In this document: positions 1 to 10,971 of the stretch, piece by piece | Layout of the letters: each line of letters starts with the position of its first letter | Position numbering within the stretch: the first letter of the stretch is position 1 | Assembly: GCA_037833965.1 (NCBI GenBank) | Contig: AP031358.1 | Span: 22,142,001 to 22,206,000 of the forward strand | Source of the DNA: Marchantia polymorpha subsp. ruderalis | Taxonomy: Eukaryota; Streptophyta; Marchantiopsida; Marchantiales; Marchantiaceae | Direction: 5' to 3' | Length of the DNA: 64,000 nt | Position numbers and translations under genes: made by a program | Notes under the pieces: generated by a model | Database searches by the model: none | Seen by the model: the letters and a program-made list of their open reading frames with translations, nothing else | Told to the model about the DNA's origin: nothing

Positions 1-169
1 TCAAATGGTGCTCGGAGATGCCCGGCAATGAAAAAAAAATCCAGGAACGAGTCATAGTCCAGCAGCTGAATTCACTTCATACAGTTGTATTCAAAGTTGT
101 GCTAACTCATATTCAACTCTAGTTGGCCGTGCGCAATCTACACAAGTCGGGGGACCTCGGCGTTTTCGT
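1..169. repeat. Dispersed direct repeat, copy A
   Basis: This stretch matches 4,463-4,628 in the same orientation. Both copies share the core CTCGGAGATGCCCGGCAATG, then a similar run through an AATTCACTTCAT motif and on to a CGTGCGCAATCT motif. By eye the identity is roughly 80 percent, with small gaps. The repeat could be a fragment of a duplicated gene or of a retroelement, and the copy is cut by the window edge. No coding function is assigned. Confidence 0.7.
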
Positions 170-1296
170 CGATGCATTGCTGCAGTAAGTGGTGGTCGAT
201 GACCTCCTGCAACTTACTGAAGTGGGCAGTGCTGAATAAGAGATTTACTCGAAGTGCCACAGTGGAAACTAAAAACCTCTCTAGAATATTTTCGCACATT
301 TTCTTGTTTTGACTTTCTGGGAGTCCAGTTGGATCGGAAAATTTTGTTAAATTTGCAAACTTAAAACGAATGAACCTGAATACAGAAAAAGCATAATGAG
401 TTCGTGGTGCTTAGAAGAAAGACTATTCACCAGTTCAAACCTCACACCACATCATCAATCTTGCCACCAGAAACAGGTCTGCTGCCCTTTCTGCAAGTCG
501 GCACCGCCTTGCCAGGCAAGCCGATTCCAAAGAATCGACTAGAATTGCCGAGCTTCAGCGAGCGAAATGTCTCAAATTGCGTACTAAGGAAGACTTTCCC
601 GCACCTGATCTCAGCGTACGCACATGTAAGAACTTGTGGACGTTTACTACTGCAGACTCTAGATCAATCCTTTTGTAATCAAGTCCCTTACGCATAGACT
701 TTACAGCAGACAATTACGCTGCTATTGAATCATATATTCTGTTACTCCTGACATCAGTTAAAAAAAACAGAAAAATTGTTCTGATTGTTTCACAAATTGT
801 ACCGAGCATCCGGTTCAGACGAAAATCAGCAGAGACGACAGATTGGGCGCAACAAATCTAGCTAGCTGTATTCACATATCTAAGAAGTCTTTTGGATTCC
901 TACTTCTTGACCTAATTCTCACAAACTCTGCACCATACTCAACGTAAAACTGTAATGTCTTTCCAATCACAGGCAAAACAATCTGACCCAGGAGGTCTGC
1001 GCCGCTGGTTTCGTCTCTTCCAGGGCCTGCCGCTTGAATTCATGACGAGTGTTGCGAGTGCGAGGTGAGGAAAGTACACAACTTGAACACTGCATGTGGT
1101 CGGACCATGCAGATATCCGTGATTTAGTTTGACTTCACGTAAACTACAATTGTCGATAGAAAAGCACCATATTCTAAAATGCTAAACTGGATCATTATAA
1201 GTAATCGGCGTACATCTTTGTTTCGTTCTGCATACTCCTCTAGAACACTTTTCTGGGTGGCTGGGTTGCACTCATCATGGGATTATTCACAACTTA

Positions 1297-1515
1297 ATGC
1301 AGAAAATCTTCAATGAAACCTGGGACGTTAAAGGAAGAATTAATAGAGATATTCCATGAGAAATTCACTGTTAGTTTGTAGGTTGCATCTTTCCATGACG
1401 ATTTGGTCTCTGGTCTTTTTGCCATGTCCCTCACAACTCTCAGGGAGGAGCCGAGGGAAGCCAAAGCTCGGAATTTCGCATTGGTGCGCAACAGCTCCTT
1501 TTGATCCTTAATCAA
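1297..1515 (-). pseudogene. Possible NB-ARC-like gene remnant
   Basis: A 73-codon minus-strand frame contains the stretch ALASLGSSLRVV followed by KSSWKDATYKL. This loosely resembles the region after the GLPLAL motif of plant NB-ARC proteins, where 'LGSSLR ... W-x-DAL-x-x-L' is common. No P-loop, kinase-2 or leucine-rich repeat was found in the right order nearby, so this is at best a fragment. It may also be chance. Confidence 0.15.
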
Positions 1516-1744
1516 CTACCCTATGACATGTGTGTAATCGCGGATCTTGAGGGACAGCTGTGATAGACTTCGTGTCTCTGCTGCATTTTTTCCACATTAA
1601 AACGTAAATTGAACACAACCCAGACAAAGCTTCTGCCAGTCTGAAAATGCTTTGAATAGAAAGTAGCAGAAGTGATGCTTTTACGTGAAAGCGGGTAATT
1701 CTCCAGACGATGTTATTCAGCGCGTCGAAGGCCACCGAGGAAGA

Positions 1745-4200
1745 TTATTACATGTGAGATTGAAGCAACAAGGAGGAGGTCAGCGGGTCTTCAGATGCTA
1801 ATTTGAGATTCGCCGAAAGTGATAAGAATTTTTGACTTTTTCCAATTAAGCACTTCGAATCTAAAGTATGTACCGGTTTGAAACCATGAAGAAGCTAGCT
1901 ATATATGGAAGTACTTCAACTCATCGATGGTGGAACTTTGACTTTATACAATGAGGCTAACAAGGTAAACAAATTGATTTCAATTGTTGTTTTGACTTTT
2001 GCAGTAGAAAAAAGCACAAATGGAAGAAGTGAAAACTGAAAACTCTACGGAGCAGTAATTCGTTAGATGACATAGCTAGAGCTTCAACTTAGGAATGAAG
2101 TTAGAGAGTTGTAACGGAGATGAAGTGCTTCCAAAAAGCATTCAAAAACAAAGTTCAAAGATAAGTGGAGATTTATGCACAAGAGTTAGCTTTATTGGTG
2201 TGCTGCTTTGAAAGAGTACAAGTTGGGTCAGTTGAGGTATAGTGCACATGTATATTGCAACACAATGCATATAATTGGCATATGAAACATCACAAAGCAT
2301 ACATCTGTGTTACACTGGGTAATGATCTAGTCCATAACATAATTGAATCTTCTTGAGCCTAATAGAAAGAGACCGGGAGCTATAGTGCTCAATTAATGTA
2401 ATGAAAAACTTCTATACTGATTGGTTATTATGTTGTATAAATTAACACTGTCCACTAACACCGTGTTGAAAGGAGTTGTCAAGTACAAGAATCACAAATC
2501 AATAAAGTTGAGCTGCGCAGCTAATCCACCTAATGTACATCTTAAGTCAACTATATACATGTGAGGCTAGTTTGGAAATAGTTTTCAACCAGCAATAGAC
2601 TTGTCTCGGTTTCATCTCACTAACTGCGTCATTGCCCCAAGCGCAAATATATACATGGTATCAACCATGTTTGAATCTTGACATGTTTTTCAACCCCACA
2701 CATGATTTTTAAAAGAAGATAAAACCTCAATTACATGTACAAGTGTGCTACTGGGAGTGACATCTAAATGTGGTCGACGCACATTACTACAAATACACGC
2801 TATCACCAACATAAAATCTTCAAGTTCAAAATCGATAGCCATTTGCTTGAATTGTATCATAACGCCAAGTATCTATGTATTAAGCAAAGGCCAGATTTTC
2901 AAACGTCATATTTAGGAAGATTATTTTTAATGTGGAGACCACATCTTATCCATATATCAGGTTTATCCAAATCGAAGATCTCATATGATTGTTATTGCAG
3001 ATTATTCTTGATCTCTACCATATATCAAGATGATGAAAAATGTATGATGAAAGAATTCTCAAAGACACTTGCCTGCTAACAATATATTTCATGGCCAACC
3101 ATGATGGCCCATGGACCATCCCGATGTTGAGGTGATTATTCTTTAAGTCAAATTCTCCAAAATGTGTTTGCCATACTGTGCTAGTTCATCACTCATTAGT
3201 TCACTTGATGTAGTACAATGATCAATCAATGTTTGATCACGCAGCCTGAAATTCAGTTTAAAAAAGACTCAGTTCAATCAACACCATTCTTATGCAAAAT
3301 TCTGTGTCCACAATGATGCAAAAATGCATTTATTGTGTCTTCTATTCAACTTGTCAACCAAAGCTATCGACTCTATTTATCTGGTTAATGTTTGAATATG
3401 ATCAAGACATTAACCAACCTTTTCAACATACAACAAGCCTTGTCTTTCCATTTGTAAATTTTCTCATATCCATTGGGTTTGGGGTAACCAAATTGAATTT
3501 AGTAAATGATAGCTATCTTGATAATCCATTCTCATATGATGATCAAGTTTCATAAACGTTAAAGAATTAAATTCCGGTGTTGAAGCAATAAATACCTCCT
3601 TAAGTGTAATCTCCGGCGGACTCTCATTAAAATACAACTCTACTGCTTCTTTGAAAATTCATTATGAATATATAGATACGATGTTTTTTCGAGATAATTG
3701 CTTATCATATTCAAAAGTAAAAAATCTCTCTATCCATCACTTCATTCCAGTATTCATAGACATTCAAAAAAATTTGCAAGTTTTTTCTTTCCTGAATCAA
3801 TTCACTTCAGAGATGTTTTTCATCTTGATTGATAGTTATTTTCTAAATATATGTTTATTTCTAATCAATAGTTTTCTTATAATAAATAACAATAAGATAT
3901 ATTAAGCTTGCTATCTATTTCTTTATGAACTTTGATATGTTTCACTATTTTTAATATACATTAAACGTTAAAAATTTCATTTGTCTATAATGTTTCTTTC
4001 ACATTTTCTTTTGTTCCCATGTTAAAATAAAACTATGACATTGAACACGTTATAATTTGAACTATAATTTATGCTTTCATGTATCAAAAGTTAAAACTTA
4101 TCTTAGTAAAAATGGTAATAGTAAAAATCAAGCAGAATCACATAGATTAACACAAGTATGATATTGTGGGTAATTGATTAAATTGCTATGAACCACGTAA
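1745..4200. other. AT-rich intergenic region, no gene seen
   Basis: I see only short frames with biased AT-rich translations and no conserved motif. There are no repeats beyond simple A/T runs. Nothing in this stretch supports a gene, an RNA gene or a transposon. Confidence 0.6.
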
Positions 4201-4462
4201 CATCTCCAAAGTGTGTTCCACCAGCAACTCTACCTCATAAGTGACGGCGTGATGTTTGTTCTTCTGGAATGCAGCGTCCGGGTATAAGGAAAACATTATT
4301 CACCATGTGAGAATAATGACAGCGCTATGAAGCTTATGACTTCGATAGAATTTAATCTCGAAACATTTGTCATTGTGACATCCAGAAAATAGTTTCACGT
4401 ACAGCACCTTCGAAATTCCAGTGACTCTATTCAATATACAAATAACTGTACCACCTTGAGTC

Positions 4463-4628
4463 GCATGGAGCTCGGAGATGCCCGGCAATGAAGAAGAATC
4501 CAGAAACGAGTCGTAGTCCGGCAGCAGAATTCACTTCATGCACTAATAATCATACTTGCGGTGACTCATATGTAACTCTAGTTGACCGTGCGCAATCTGC
4601 CCAAGTCGGAGGAACTCCGCGTTCTCAG
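4463..4628. repeat. Dispersed direct repeat, copy B
   Basis: This is the second copy of the repeat at 1-169, in the same orientation and about 4.46 kb away. On the minus strand it reads into a short open frame (4,300-4,488) with the plausible stretches LPGISELHATQGG and KVLYVKLFSGC. Both copies may therefore derive from an exon of a duplicated gene, but the family was not recognised. Confidence 0.7.
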
Positions 4629-5169
4629 ATCCGAACTCATAAAACTTGTGAAGAAGATCGCCAAAGTTTTGAATGGTCCATGAACCATATTTTCCAGACT
4701 GCTGCGGACCATGATCGCTGTCAATTCGATCCCTGAGTTGCTGACTCGATGGAGCAACAGAACAAAGTCCATGGATCAGAACTCAGTGCATGAGAAGTGA
4801 AACCAAATAATACAGAAAATGTAGGGTGAACACCAAATCAACTCTCTACGTGGAGGAAAGATAAGCAAACAATATGCCATGGGGGTTGGTCCAGTATCAT
4901 AACAATGGGAAATACGTGCATTTCTTGTCTTGAATAATGAAGGTCATAAATGTATAGTTAATATATTAAATTTATACTTACAGTATTCAATATAATTTCT
5001 TGATGGTCCAAAAGATCAGTTAATAGATAAATGTATGGACTGCTCATTTATATTCTTCATATTTACTTCACTTGCTGCAAGCCCAACAATAGCAGAAAAC
5101 AGTCACGTTGTGTGTTGAAGTAGCCGAAGTACGTCCTTCATTACTTTGATTTTCCCCAGATTAGACGAT

Positions 5170-5213
5170 CATCGAGCATCTCGAATGAGACGAGGCATTC
5201 GAGATGCTCGATG
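5170..5213. repeat. Perfect inverted repeat, 18-bp arms
   Basis: The arms at 5,170-5,187 and 5,196-5,213 are perfect reverse complements separated by 8 bases. The repeat lies about 120 bp upstream of the TATA box at 5,335. It could extrude as a hairpin or be the scar of a template switch during replication. Confidence 0.9.
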
Positions 5214-5271
5214 CCTCGATTCACTCGGTCCGGGTAAGAAGTTAGTGCGTGTGGCAGGGTATGAAATCCGA

Positions 5272-5303
5272 TGAGTCTGATGGTGAATTCACCATCAGAC
5301 TCA
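5272..5303. repeat. Perfect 32-bp palindrome with no spacer
   Basis: The 16-bp arms meet at an EcoRI-like GAATTC centre (5,285-5,290) without any spacer. The palindrome ends about 30 bp before the TATA box, so it sits in the core promoter of the small peptide gene. It could be a dimeric protein-binding site, a cruciform or a replication scar. The sequence alone does not decide. Confidence 0.9.
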
Positions 5304-5334
5304 CACGTTACCTCCATGCAGTCCACTGGCAGCC

Positions 5335-5342
5335 TATATAAG
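5335..5342 (+). promoter_or_regulatory. TATA box of small peptide gene
   Basis: A TATATAAG core is preceded by CC and followed about 30 bp later by a plausible start region. The 5' leader that follows carries a CAG/CAGCAG run (about 5,398-5,420). It lies about 260 bp before the ATG at 5,598. Confidence 0.6.
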
Positions 5343-5597
5343 CTCGTCTAATGGTCGGAACTCTTCATCGTCGTCTGGTTTGAAACTGGTCATCAGTGCA
5401 GCAGCAGCAGCAGCAGCTGAAAGTGGAATCAGGTGGGAATCCCTCGGAGATCAGAAGGTCCTAAAAGATCTGCCCAACTCGACCACCCACAATCTCCGTG
5501 TAGAACTCATGGCACTCGCGTAATCGACTGCAGACTCGAGCTGAAAAGAAAGTGCACGTACATTTATCTCAGGGACAGATCGAGCTATCTCGAGAAG

Positions 5598-5762
5598 ATG
5601 GAGAAGGTGGGAGTGATGCGGGCGACGATGGGCGTGCTGCTGATCGTGCTGCTCATGGCGAAATTGGAGCCGGCCGAGGGCGCCGACGCGTGCTTCTACA
5701 TGATGAAGAACTGCCAGGGCTTCGGCGTGTCGTGTCCGAATCTCAAAGAGGGATTGTGCTGA
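5598..5762 (+). CDS. Candidate small secreted cysteine-containing peptide
   Basis: This is a 54-codon frame. Residues 1-29 look like a signal peptide: a short charged start, the hydrophobic core MGVLLIVLLM, and a likely cleavage site after EPAEGA. The mature part would be about 25 residues with four cysteines (near residues 32, 39, 46 and 54), enough for two disulphides. The ATG was chosen because it begins the signal peptide and the upstream in-frame leader has no ATG. A good TATA box lies upstream. A second open frame overlaps and extends to 5,917, so a frameshift or an intron near 5,755 could give a longer protein. The family was not recognised. Extracellular signalling or defence would be a guess. 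Confidence 0.45.
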   Translation: MEKVGVMRATMGVLLIVLLMAKLEPAEGADACFYMMKNCQGFGVSCPNLKEGLC

Positions 5763-6119
5763 TTGTGAGATTGCTCCACCACCCGGCGGCGCTCGACGTC
5801 GTCGATCAGCTGTCGGCTTTGGACGAGGATGACATTTTGGCCTGGCTCCAGGCTCGTGGCGCTTCTTATGAATCCGTCTCCGCCGATGGTGTAATCGAGA
5901 CAGTAGCTTCGACATGAAGAGCTGTGAGCTTCAAAGCAATCTGACCATCAAAAAAAATTTAAATTTTCATTGAAAAATTGATGGTTTGTGACCGAAACGG
6001 GGCCAAAACGCAAAGTATGAAAGGGGTAACTAGTAGCTCAGTTTCGATTGTACTTCAGCACATACAATGTCCGAAATGTAGGTCAGAAGATCTACAAAGA
6101 GAGCATCCTACATTATATA

Positions 6120-6710
6120 TCATAGTACTTATGCAGCACTAATAATCTCCACGTAGAATGATGATTTTGAAGTAATACTTTACTTGTGGTTTATTTACAT
6201 CACATGTATAAACTATCACTACATGGAACAGTAGATAATGGTATCAGTAAAAAAATGAAGGAGGAATTCTTCAATAATTTATGAGAAAATTGCTTGAGGT
6301 ATATTGATATTGCATGTATATCACTGGTATAATATGCAACACTAAATTATCTGTAAAATATGAACATAATTTTCTAATCAGATCTTTGCTTGTGGTTTAT
6401 TGGTCTCACATGTAAAGCATTAGTTCTATAGGAAGAAATATATGATTCTGCATGTAAAGTAATAAACTACAAAGAAAGCTTTGCTTGTGGGTCATTGGTA
6501 TTGCTTGTATATCACTCTTATTATATTTGACACTAGATAATCTGAATATAAATTGAAGATTTTTGAACGAATCTTTTCTTGTGGTTTATCGGTATCACAT
6601 GTATATCAGTATAATTATATATAACACTATATAACGTTCTATGTAAAATAATGATTTATAAGCAAGTATATGCTTGTGGTTTATGAGATCACATGTTATA
6701 TACACGGACC
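6120..6710. repeat. Degenerate tandem array, ~95-bp unit
   Basis: The core CTTGTGGTTTATTGGTATCA and a following CACATGTATATCA recur at about 6,183, 6,292, 6,387, 6,483, 6,578 and 6,672. The spacings are about 109, 95, 96, 95 and 94 bp. A partial first unit seems to begin near 6,120. Units differ by many substitutions, so the array is old. It has no open frame and looks like a small satellite block. Confidence 0.75.
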
Positions 6711-7685
6711 TTGCTTCAGCTGGCTAGCAGGCGAACTGCAGACTGGAAAATCGTGTTTCTTGAATGAAGCTGGATAGTCAACGAGAAGCCATGTCATCTG
6801 CCACAGTTGTAACTTCTAAAGTTCTGCTGCAAGTTTGACTTCGTGCTGTATTCCAGAGCCTTCATGCTGAGGGAGGAGATCACTCCAGTCCTGTAAGTGG
6901 CCATTTTGCCTCGGTATCGAGATGCGTACACGATGCATCTTCACTGGGAACGTTGACATCTGCATTGCTGAAAGACATGTTCGTACAGCGTTGAGCTTCT
7001 CACCGACCCACTTCTGGATTTAGATTACTGGATTCTGATCAGTTTGTCGATCGATCTTCTCACACGTCGAAGGAAAGTCCAGTTCTGAAAGCTGCTGACA
7101 GAGCTCCTCAGGCGATATGTGAATGATCAAATAAAGGGAAGTTTCTCCTTACCATGAGCACGCAGGTATTAAAGGGATTCAAAGAGTGCATTGCTTCAGC
7201 TGAAGAAGGATAGTGTCTAGGACGACTTGAGAATTGAGATCTATGGGGCTTCGGTTACTCTTCACGATGACACACAGCAGTTTAGTTCTACTCTATTGTT
7301 CACCAAGCAACAGCGCAGAAGAGTTTCAGGTATCTTTGAAATATGTTGAAAGAAATAGACTACCTACCGCCATAAATGTTTATAAAGTCCATGTATTCTT
7401 CTGAGTCTCTAACTTATTCTGTTTGTCTGGCAATAAATATGCATGCAGTGGCTTCACACTTTTTCTTAGCACAGTTTCCCCAAAAAACGTCTAACTTTGG
7501 ATGCATCTGAAGATTTCTTAACCTGGATAGTGGAAGAGTCCTTAAGTAATTGCACATACATCAGTTGGGTATGCATGGCACTTCATACTTCTTCTCAAAC
7601 TAATATATGAAGACTTTATGTTATATATGTGAAACTACGGTGATGTGTGTGCAGTGTACAGATTGTTGCATTGCAAAAATGTCTT
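6711..7685. other. Intergenic region, no gene seen
   Basis: No long frame, no splice-consistent conserved exon and no repeat was recognised between the 95-bp array and the target site of the copia element. Confidence 0.5.
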
Positions 7686-7690
7686 GTTTA
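7686..7690. repeat. Target-site duplication GTTTA (left)
   Basis: GTTTA directly precedes the TGTTAG start of the left LTR. The same five bases follow the right LTR at 29,341-29,345. This proves a single insertion event spanning both LTRs. Confidence 0.92.
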
Positions 7691-8136
7691 TGTTAGATAA
7701 TTTTGTTGTTTATTAGTTTTGGTATAATTTGTCATTAGTTGCAAGTGGCAACTGTTATTAGCGGAGTGTCTGCTCTCTCTTTCGCTGTACGCGCGTTGTG
7801 TAGTTAGCTGGTTCGACTCCTGCTTGGAGTTCATGCAGGAGTGAGTAAGTCCGAGTACTTAGGCATGGTTCCTACGTGTTCATAATGAGCAGTAAGTGCG
7901 TGTCATGCACTCAGGAAGGTGTTAATAGTATATATATCCTTTACATAAGAAAAGTATGCAAGTCTTACAGTGCACCACAATCGGTTTGCTAGCTTGAGTT
8001 CTGTTGCTCTCTTGTATGTTCTCTCTCTTGTGTCGAACAGGTTCCAGCAAGGCAGTTTGTCAAACAGTTTGTTTGTGTCTTGAGTGTTCTGTGTGATCAG
8101 GTGTGATCAGGTTGCAGCGGGCCGTGCAAACCAACA
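7691..8136 (+). repeat. Left LTR of copia element
   Basis: This 446-bp repeat begins TGTTAG and ends CAAACCAACA. It matches 28,797-29,340 over nearly its whole length. The right copy carries roughly 100 extra bases after the shared CAGTGCACCACAAT. A short tandem duplication (GTGATCAG twice) lies near 8,092. Confidence 0.92.
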
Positions 8137-8139
8137 AAC

Positions 8140-8151
8140 TGGTATCAAAGC
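8140..8151 (+). promoter_or_regulatory. Primer-binding site (Met-tRNA type)
   Basis: TGGTATCAAAGC lies three bases after the left LTR. It differs by one base from the TGGTATCAGAGC primer site usual in plant Ty1-copia elements, which pairs with initiator methionine tRNA. It would prime minus-strand DNA synthesis. Confidence 0.8.
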
Positions 8152-8178
8152 AAGAATGTGTGTGTTCCTTGTTGCGTC

Positions 8179-9199
8179 ATGTCTAGGGAGTCGCATGGTG
8201 GTCTGTCACGGACTCCTTTGGGTCATGAGCGACACCAGTCGCCCTCCCCTCCTCCGCGGCATGGCCGAGACCGTGACAACGGCGGCCAAATCGTTGTCCA
8301 CCACACTGTCAAGGAGGCATCAGGGACTGTCCAATATCCGATGTTGATCAAGAAAAACTATCTGGAGCGGAAGCTCATGATGACCATCAACCTCCAGGCG
8401 CAAGAACTGTGAGCAGCAATCGAACCTGGTAGCGTGCAATACAGCAAGGATTGACTGGCCCTAGCAGCAATCGCATGCTCAATCCCGCCGGAAATGTTGT
8501 CCATCATTGGGAGAAAGCCCACGGCCAAGGAGGCGTGGGAGACGGTCAAGATCATGCGGATGGACGTCGATCGCGAGAGCAATGCTCAGAACTGCGGCGC
8601 GACTTCAACAACATCGTCTTCAAGGATGGAGAGTCCGTTGACGACTTCTACATGCGCGTCACCGGTCTCGTCAACAACATGCGTCTCCTCAGCGACACCA
8701 TTGATAAGATTGAATTAGTGCAAAAAATGTTACAGGTTGTTCTCGAGCAGTTTGATCAGGTCGCGATCTCCATCAAGACGCTGCTCGACGTTAGGAAGAT
8801 GACTATTGAGGAGGTGACAGCGCAATTGCGCGCTGTCGAGCAAAGACATAAGGCGCGCAGGCTGACTGCGGAGATGGACTCGGGGCTGCTCCTCTCCATC
8901 AAGGAGAAGGAGATGATCCTTCGCATGCAGCGACGAGAGAAGGAGATCGTGTGTGGTGGCGGCGACAAAATTGGTGGCGGCGGCTTCGGTAGCAGTTTCG
9001 GAAGTTCGCGTCCTGGCTTTTCACAACCGAGTTGTGCGCGTGAGGTGGCACGCAAGGCCGCAAAGGGGTATCAGTGCCGCTATTGCAAGAAGTATGAGCA
9101 TTAGGAGCGTGATTGCAAGAAGAAGAAGTGCGACAAGGCGACAAACTTGGTTCAGGCGCAAGAAGACGAGGAGGACGAGCCAGTCCTCATGATGGCCTA
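8179..9199 (+). pseudogene. Copia Gag, decayed
   Basis: Joining frames gives a recognisable copia Gag (UBN2-type). Landmarks are YPMLIKKNYLE, a stretch around AKEAWETVKIMRMD, FNNIVFKDGESVDDFYMRVT, and a zinc knuckle CRYCKKYEH ... ERDC (C-x2-C-x4-H-x4-C) near 9,075-9,115. In-frame stops interrupt it at 8,410 (TGA), 8,452 (TGA) and 9,102 (TAG), and a frameshift lies near 8,580. The protein would have been the particle-forming and RNA-binding subunit. It cannot be translated as it stands. Confidence 0.88.
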
Positions 9200-9990
9200 G
9201 ATGGCATCGATCACCTAACCAGCGCATCATGAGGTGGCGACCGCGGACGGCCAAGTCTATCTCAATGAGGAACAAGCCACGGTGCAACAGGGGGCACTTG
9301 CGAGCTCGAGCAAGCTCGCGGAGTCTTGTACCTAGACACCGGCGCGTCGAACCACATGAACGAGAACAGCGCAGTCTTCTCCGAGTTGGACCGCGGCATC
9401 ACCGGTACGATGACGTTTGGCAACGGCTCCCTCGTGGACATTCTCAGGCGAGGCACGATCATCTTCTTCGCACGACGGGGTTGTGGAGGAATCCTGCGCT
9501 CCACAACTCCGCACAGCGCATTGATCGGGGTGGAAAATTCATCTCTGTCACTTTTGGCAAGTACTACGCCGAGAAATGCATCCAATGGCAGCTCACGGTG
9601 CCATATTCTTCACAACATAATGGTGTTGTGGAGCGCAGGAATTAGTCGGTGATGGCCATGACGCGATGTCTCCTCAAGGCGAAGTCAATGCCGAGCACCT
9701 TTTGAGGGGAGGCAGTAAACACTGCAGTTTTCATTCTGAACAGGTCGCCGTCAAAAGCTCTGCACGACATGACGCCGTATGAGGCATGGCACGGAAAAAA
9801 GCCGGTGGTTCACTTTATGCGCACATTTGGCTTATTTCGCACATTTGGCTGCATTGCGCATGTGAAGTTGACACTTCCGCACGCCAAGAAGCGCGACGAC
9901 ATGAGCATGAAGAGTGGACGGCTTCACGTCAACCGAGAAGTCGTCTTCGACGAGGCCAAATGATGGAATTGGAATGATTCTAGCAAAAGT
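9200..9990 (+). pseudogene. Copia protease and integrase remnants
   Basis: The protease active-site stretch YLDTGASNHM lies at about 9,330-9,360. Most of integrase is missing. The end of its core resumes near 9,540 with YYAEKCIQWQLTVPYSSQHN and GVVERRN, which contains the catalytic glutamate, followed by MTPYEAWHGKKPVVH and TFGCIAHVKL near 9,770-9,870. Stops and a large internal deletion make it non-functional. The coding sequence runs into the first nested insertion at 10,030. Confidence 0.85.
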
Positions 9991-10113
9991 GTTGCTCCTG
10001 AGACTTTCACTTTTGAATACACAGTGAACTGTAATAACCCACCAAAGGCTAAAACTTGCAGTATGGTGGTAAAAAGATCGAACCCACAGGGACAGAGGCA
10101 ACACACAGAGTAA

Positions 10114-10168
10114 AAGTGTCACGTTTAAGTGTCACGTGTTTAAGTGTCAAGTGTTTAAGTGTCACGTG
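10114..10168. repeat. Short tandem repeat, TTTAAGTGTCACGTG-like units
   Basis: About four copies of a 13-15-bp unit built on AAGTGTCACGTGTTT lie here. They are followed by several CTCGGAGG repeats to about 10,225. This is part of the nested 4.85-kb element. Confidence 0.7.
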
Positions 10169-10246
10169 TCGACTCGGAGGCTCGACTCGGAGGAGGATCT
10201 CAACTCGGAGGATGCTCGGAGGATGCACGGTACAGCTTGGTCACTC

Positions 10247-10267
10247 AACACACACACACACACACAC
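10247..10267. repeat. (CA)n microsatellite
   Basis: About ten CA dinucleotides in a row, inside the nested 4.85-kb element. Confidence 0.9.
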
Positions 10268-10971
10268 CTGAAACTGGCAAAAAGCACAACTCGGAGGTCG
10301 GTCAGGACCTCCGCTTCGGATTTCAGGGGGAAAGTGTCTCGTAAGTTCACTCAGAGGTTCTGCAGGAAGTGCCTCCCACTCCGGCTTTTACTGCCCTTCC
10401 GCCAGGAACTAGCGGGGGTACCCGGACTGGACTTCTCACTTCGGAACGAAGCCTCTACGTACGCCGTGGACGTCACCCTCGACTATCACACAAAACGCAG
10501 GGAGTGCAGACCCGACTGAGAACTTACTGAAAACACGATCCAGTAACACACACACAACCTGAATTACAAACCAAGGTTTACACGAAGTAATGAAACTTCA
10601 CATTGGCATTCAGGGGAAACTTCCCGTAGGAGTACAATCAGGATATGTCACTCGAAGGAGTAAGGGGGAACTGTTCAAGTATCTAACTCGCAGCCGGCTC
10701 TGAGCATCAGAAATCACCCGCAGGTGCAGATCCGCACTACTCAAGTCTCTAACCGGGTACTAGCTCTGAACATTCAGCCGAAGGCCTTCAACTACAACAT
10801 ACGGTAACTTCGCTATGCTGCAGCTTCTCTACGTGGTGCCAGGACCAAAATGCACAAACACGCCAAGAAAGTGAGTTCCTGATCTGCACTTCCGAAACTG
10901 GAAGAGTCCCAAGGCAAAACGCCTTGATCTACTTTATACCCTCAAAAGATCCTAACTAGCACTACGCTATC

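Noticed and set aside
541..660. Minus-strand P-loop-like stretch SGAGKSSLVRNLRHF
   Set aside because: It lacks the first glycine/alanine of a full Walker A motif, the frame stops after 30 residues, and no other nucleotide-binding motif follows in the right order.
5451..5917. Long overlapping frames on both strands around the small peptide gene
   Set aside because: They are open because the segment is GC-rich. Only the frame with the signal peptide has a convincing start and features.
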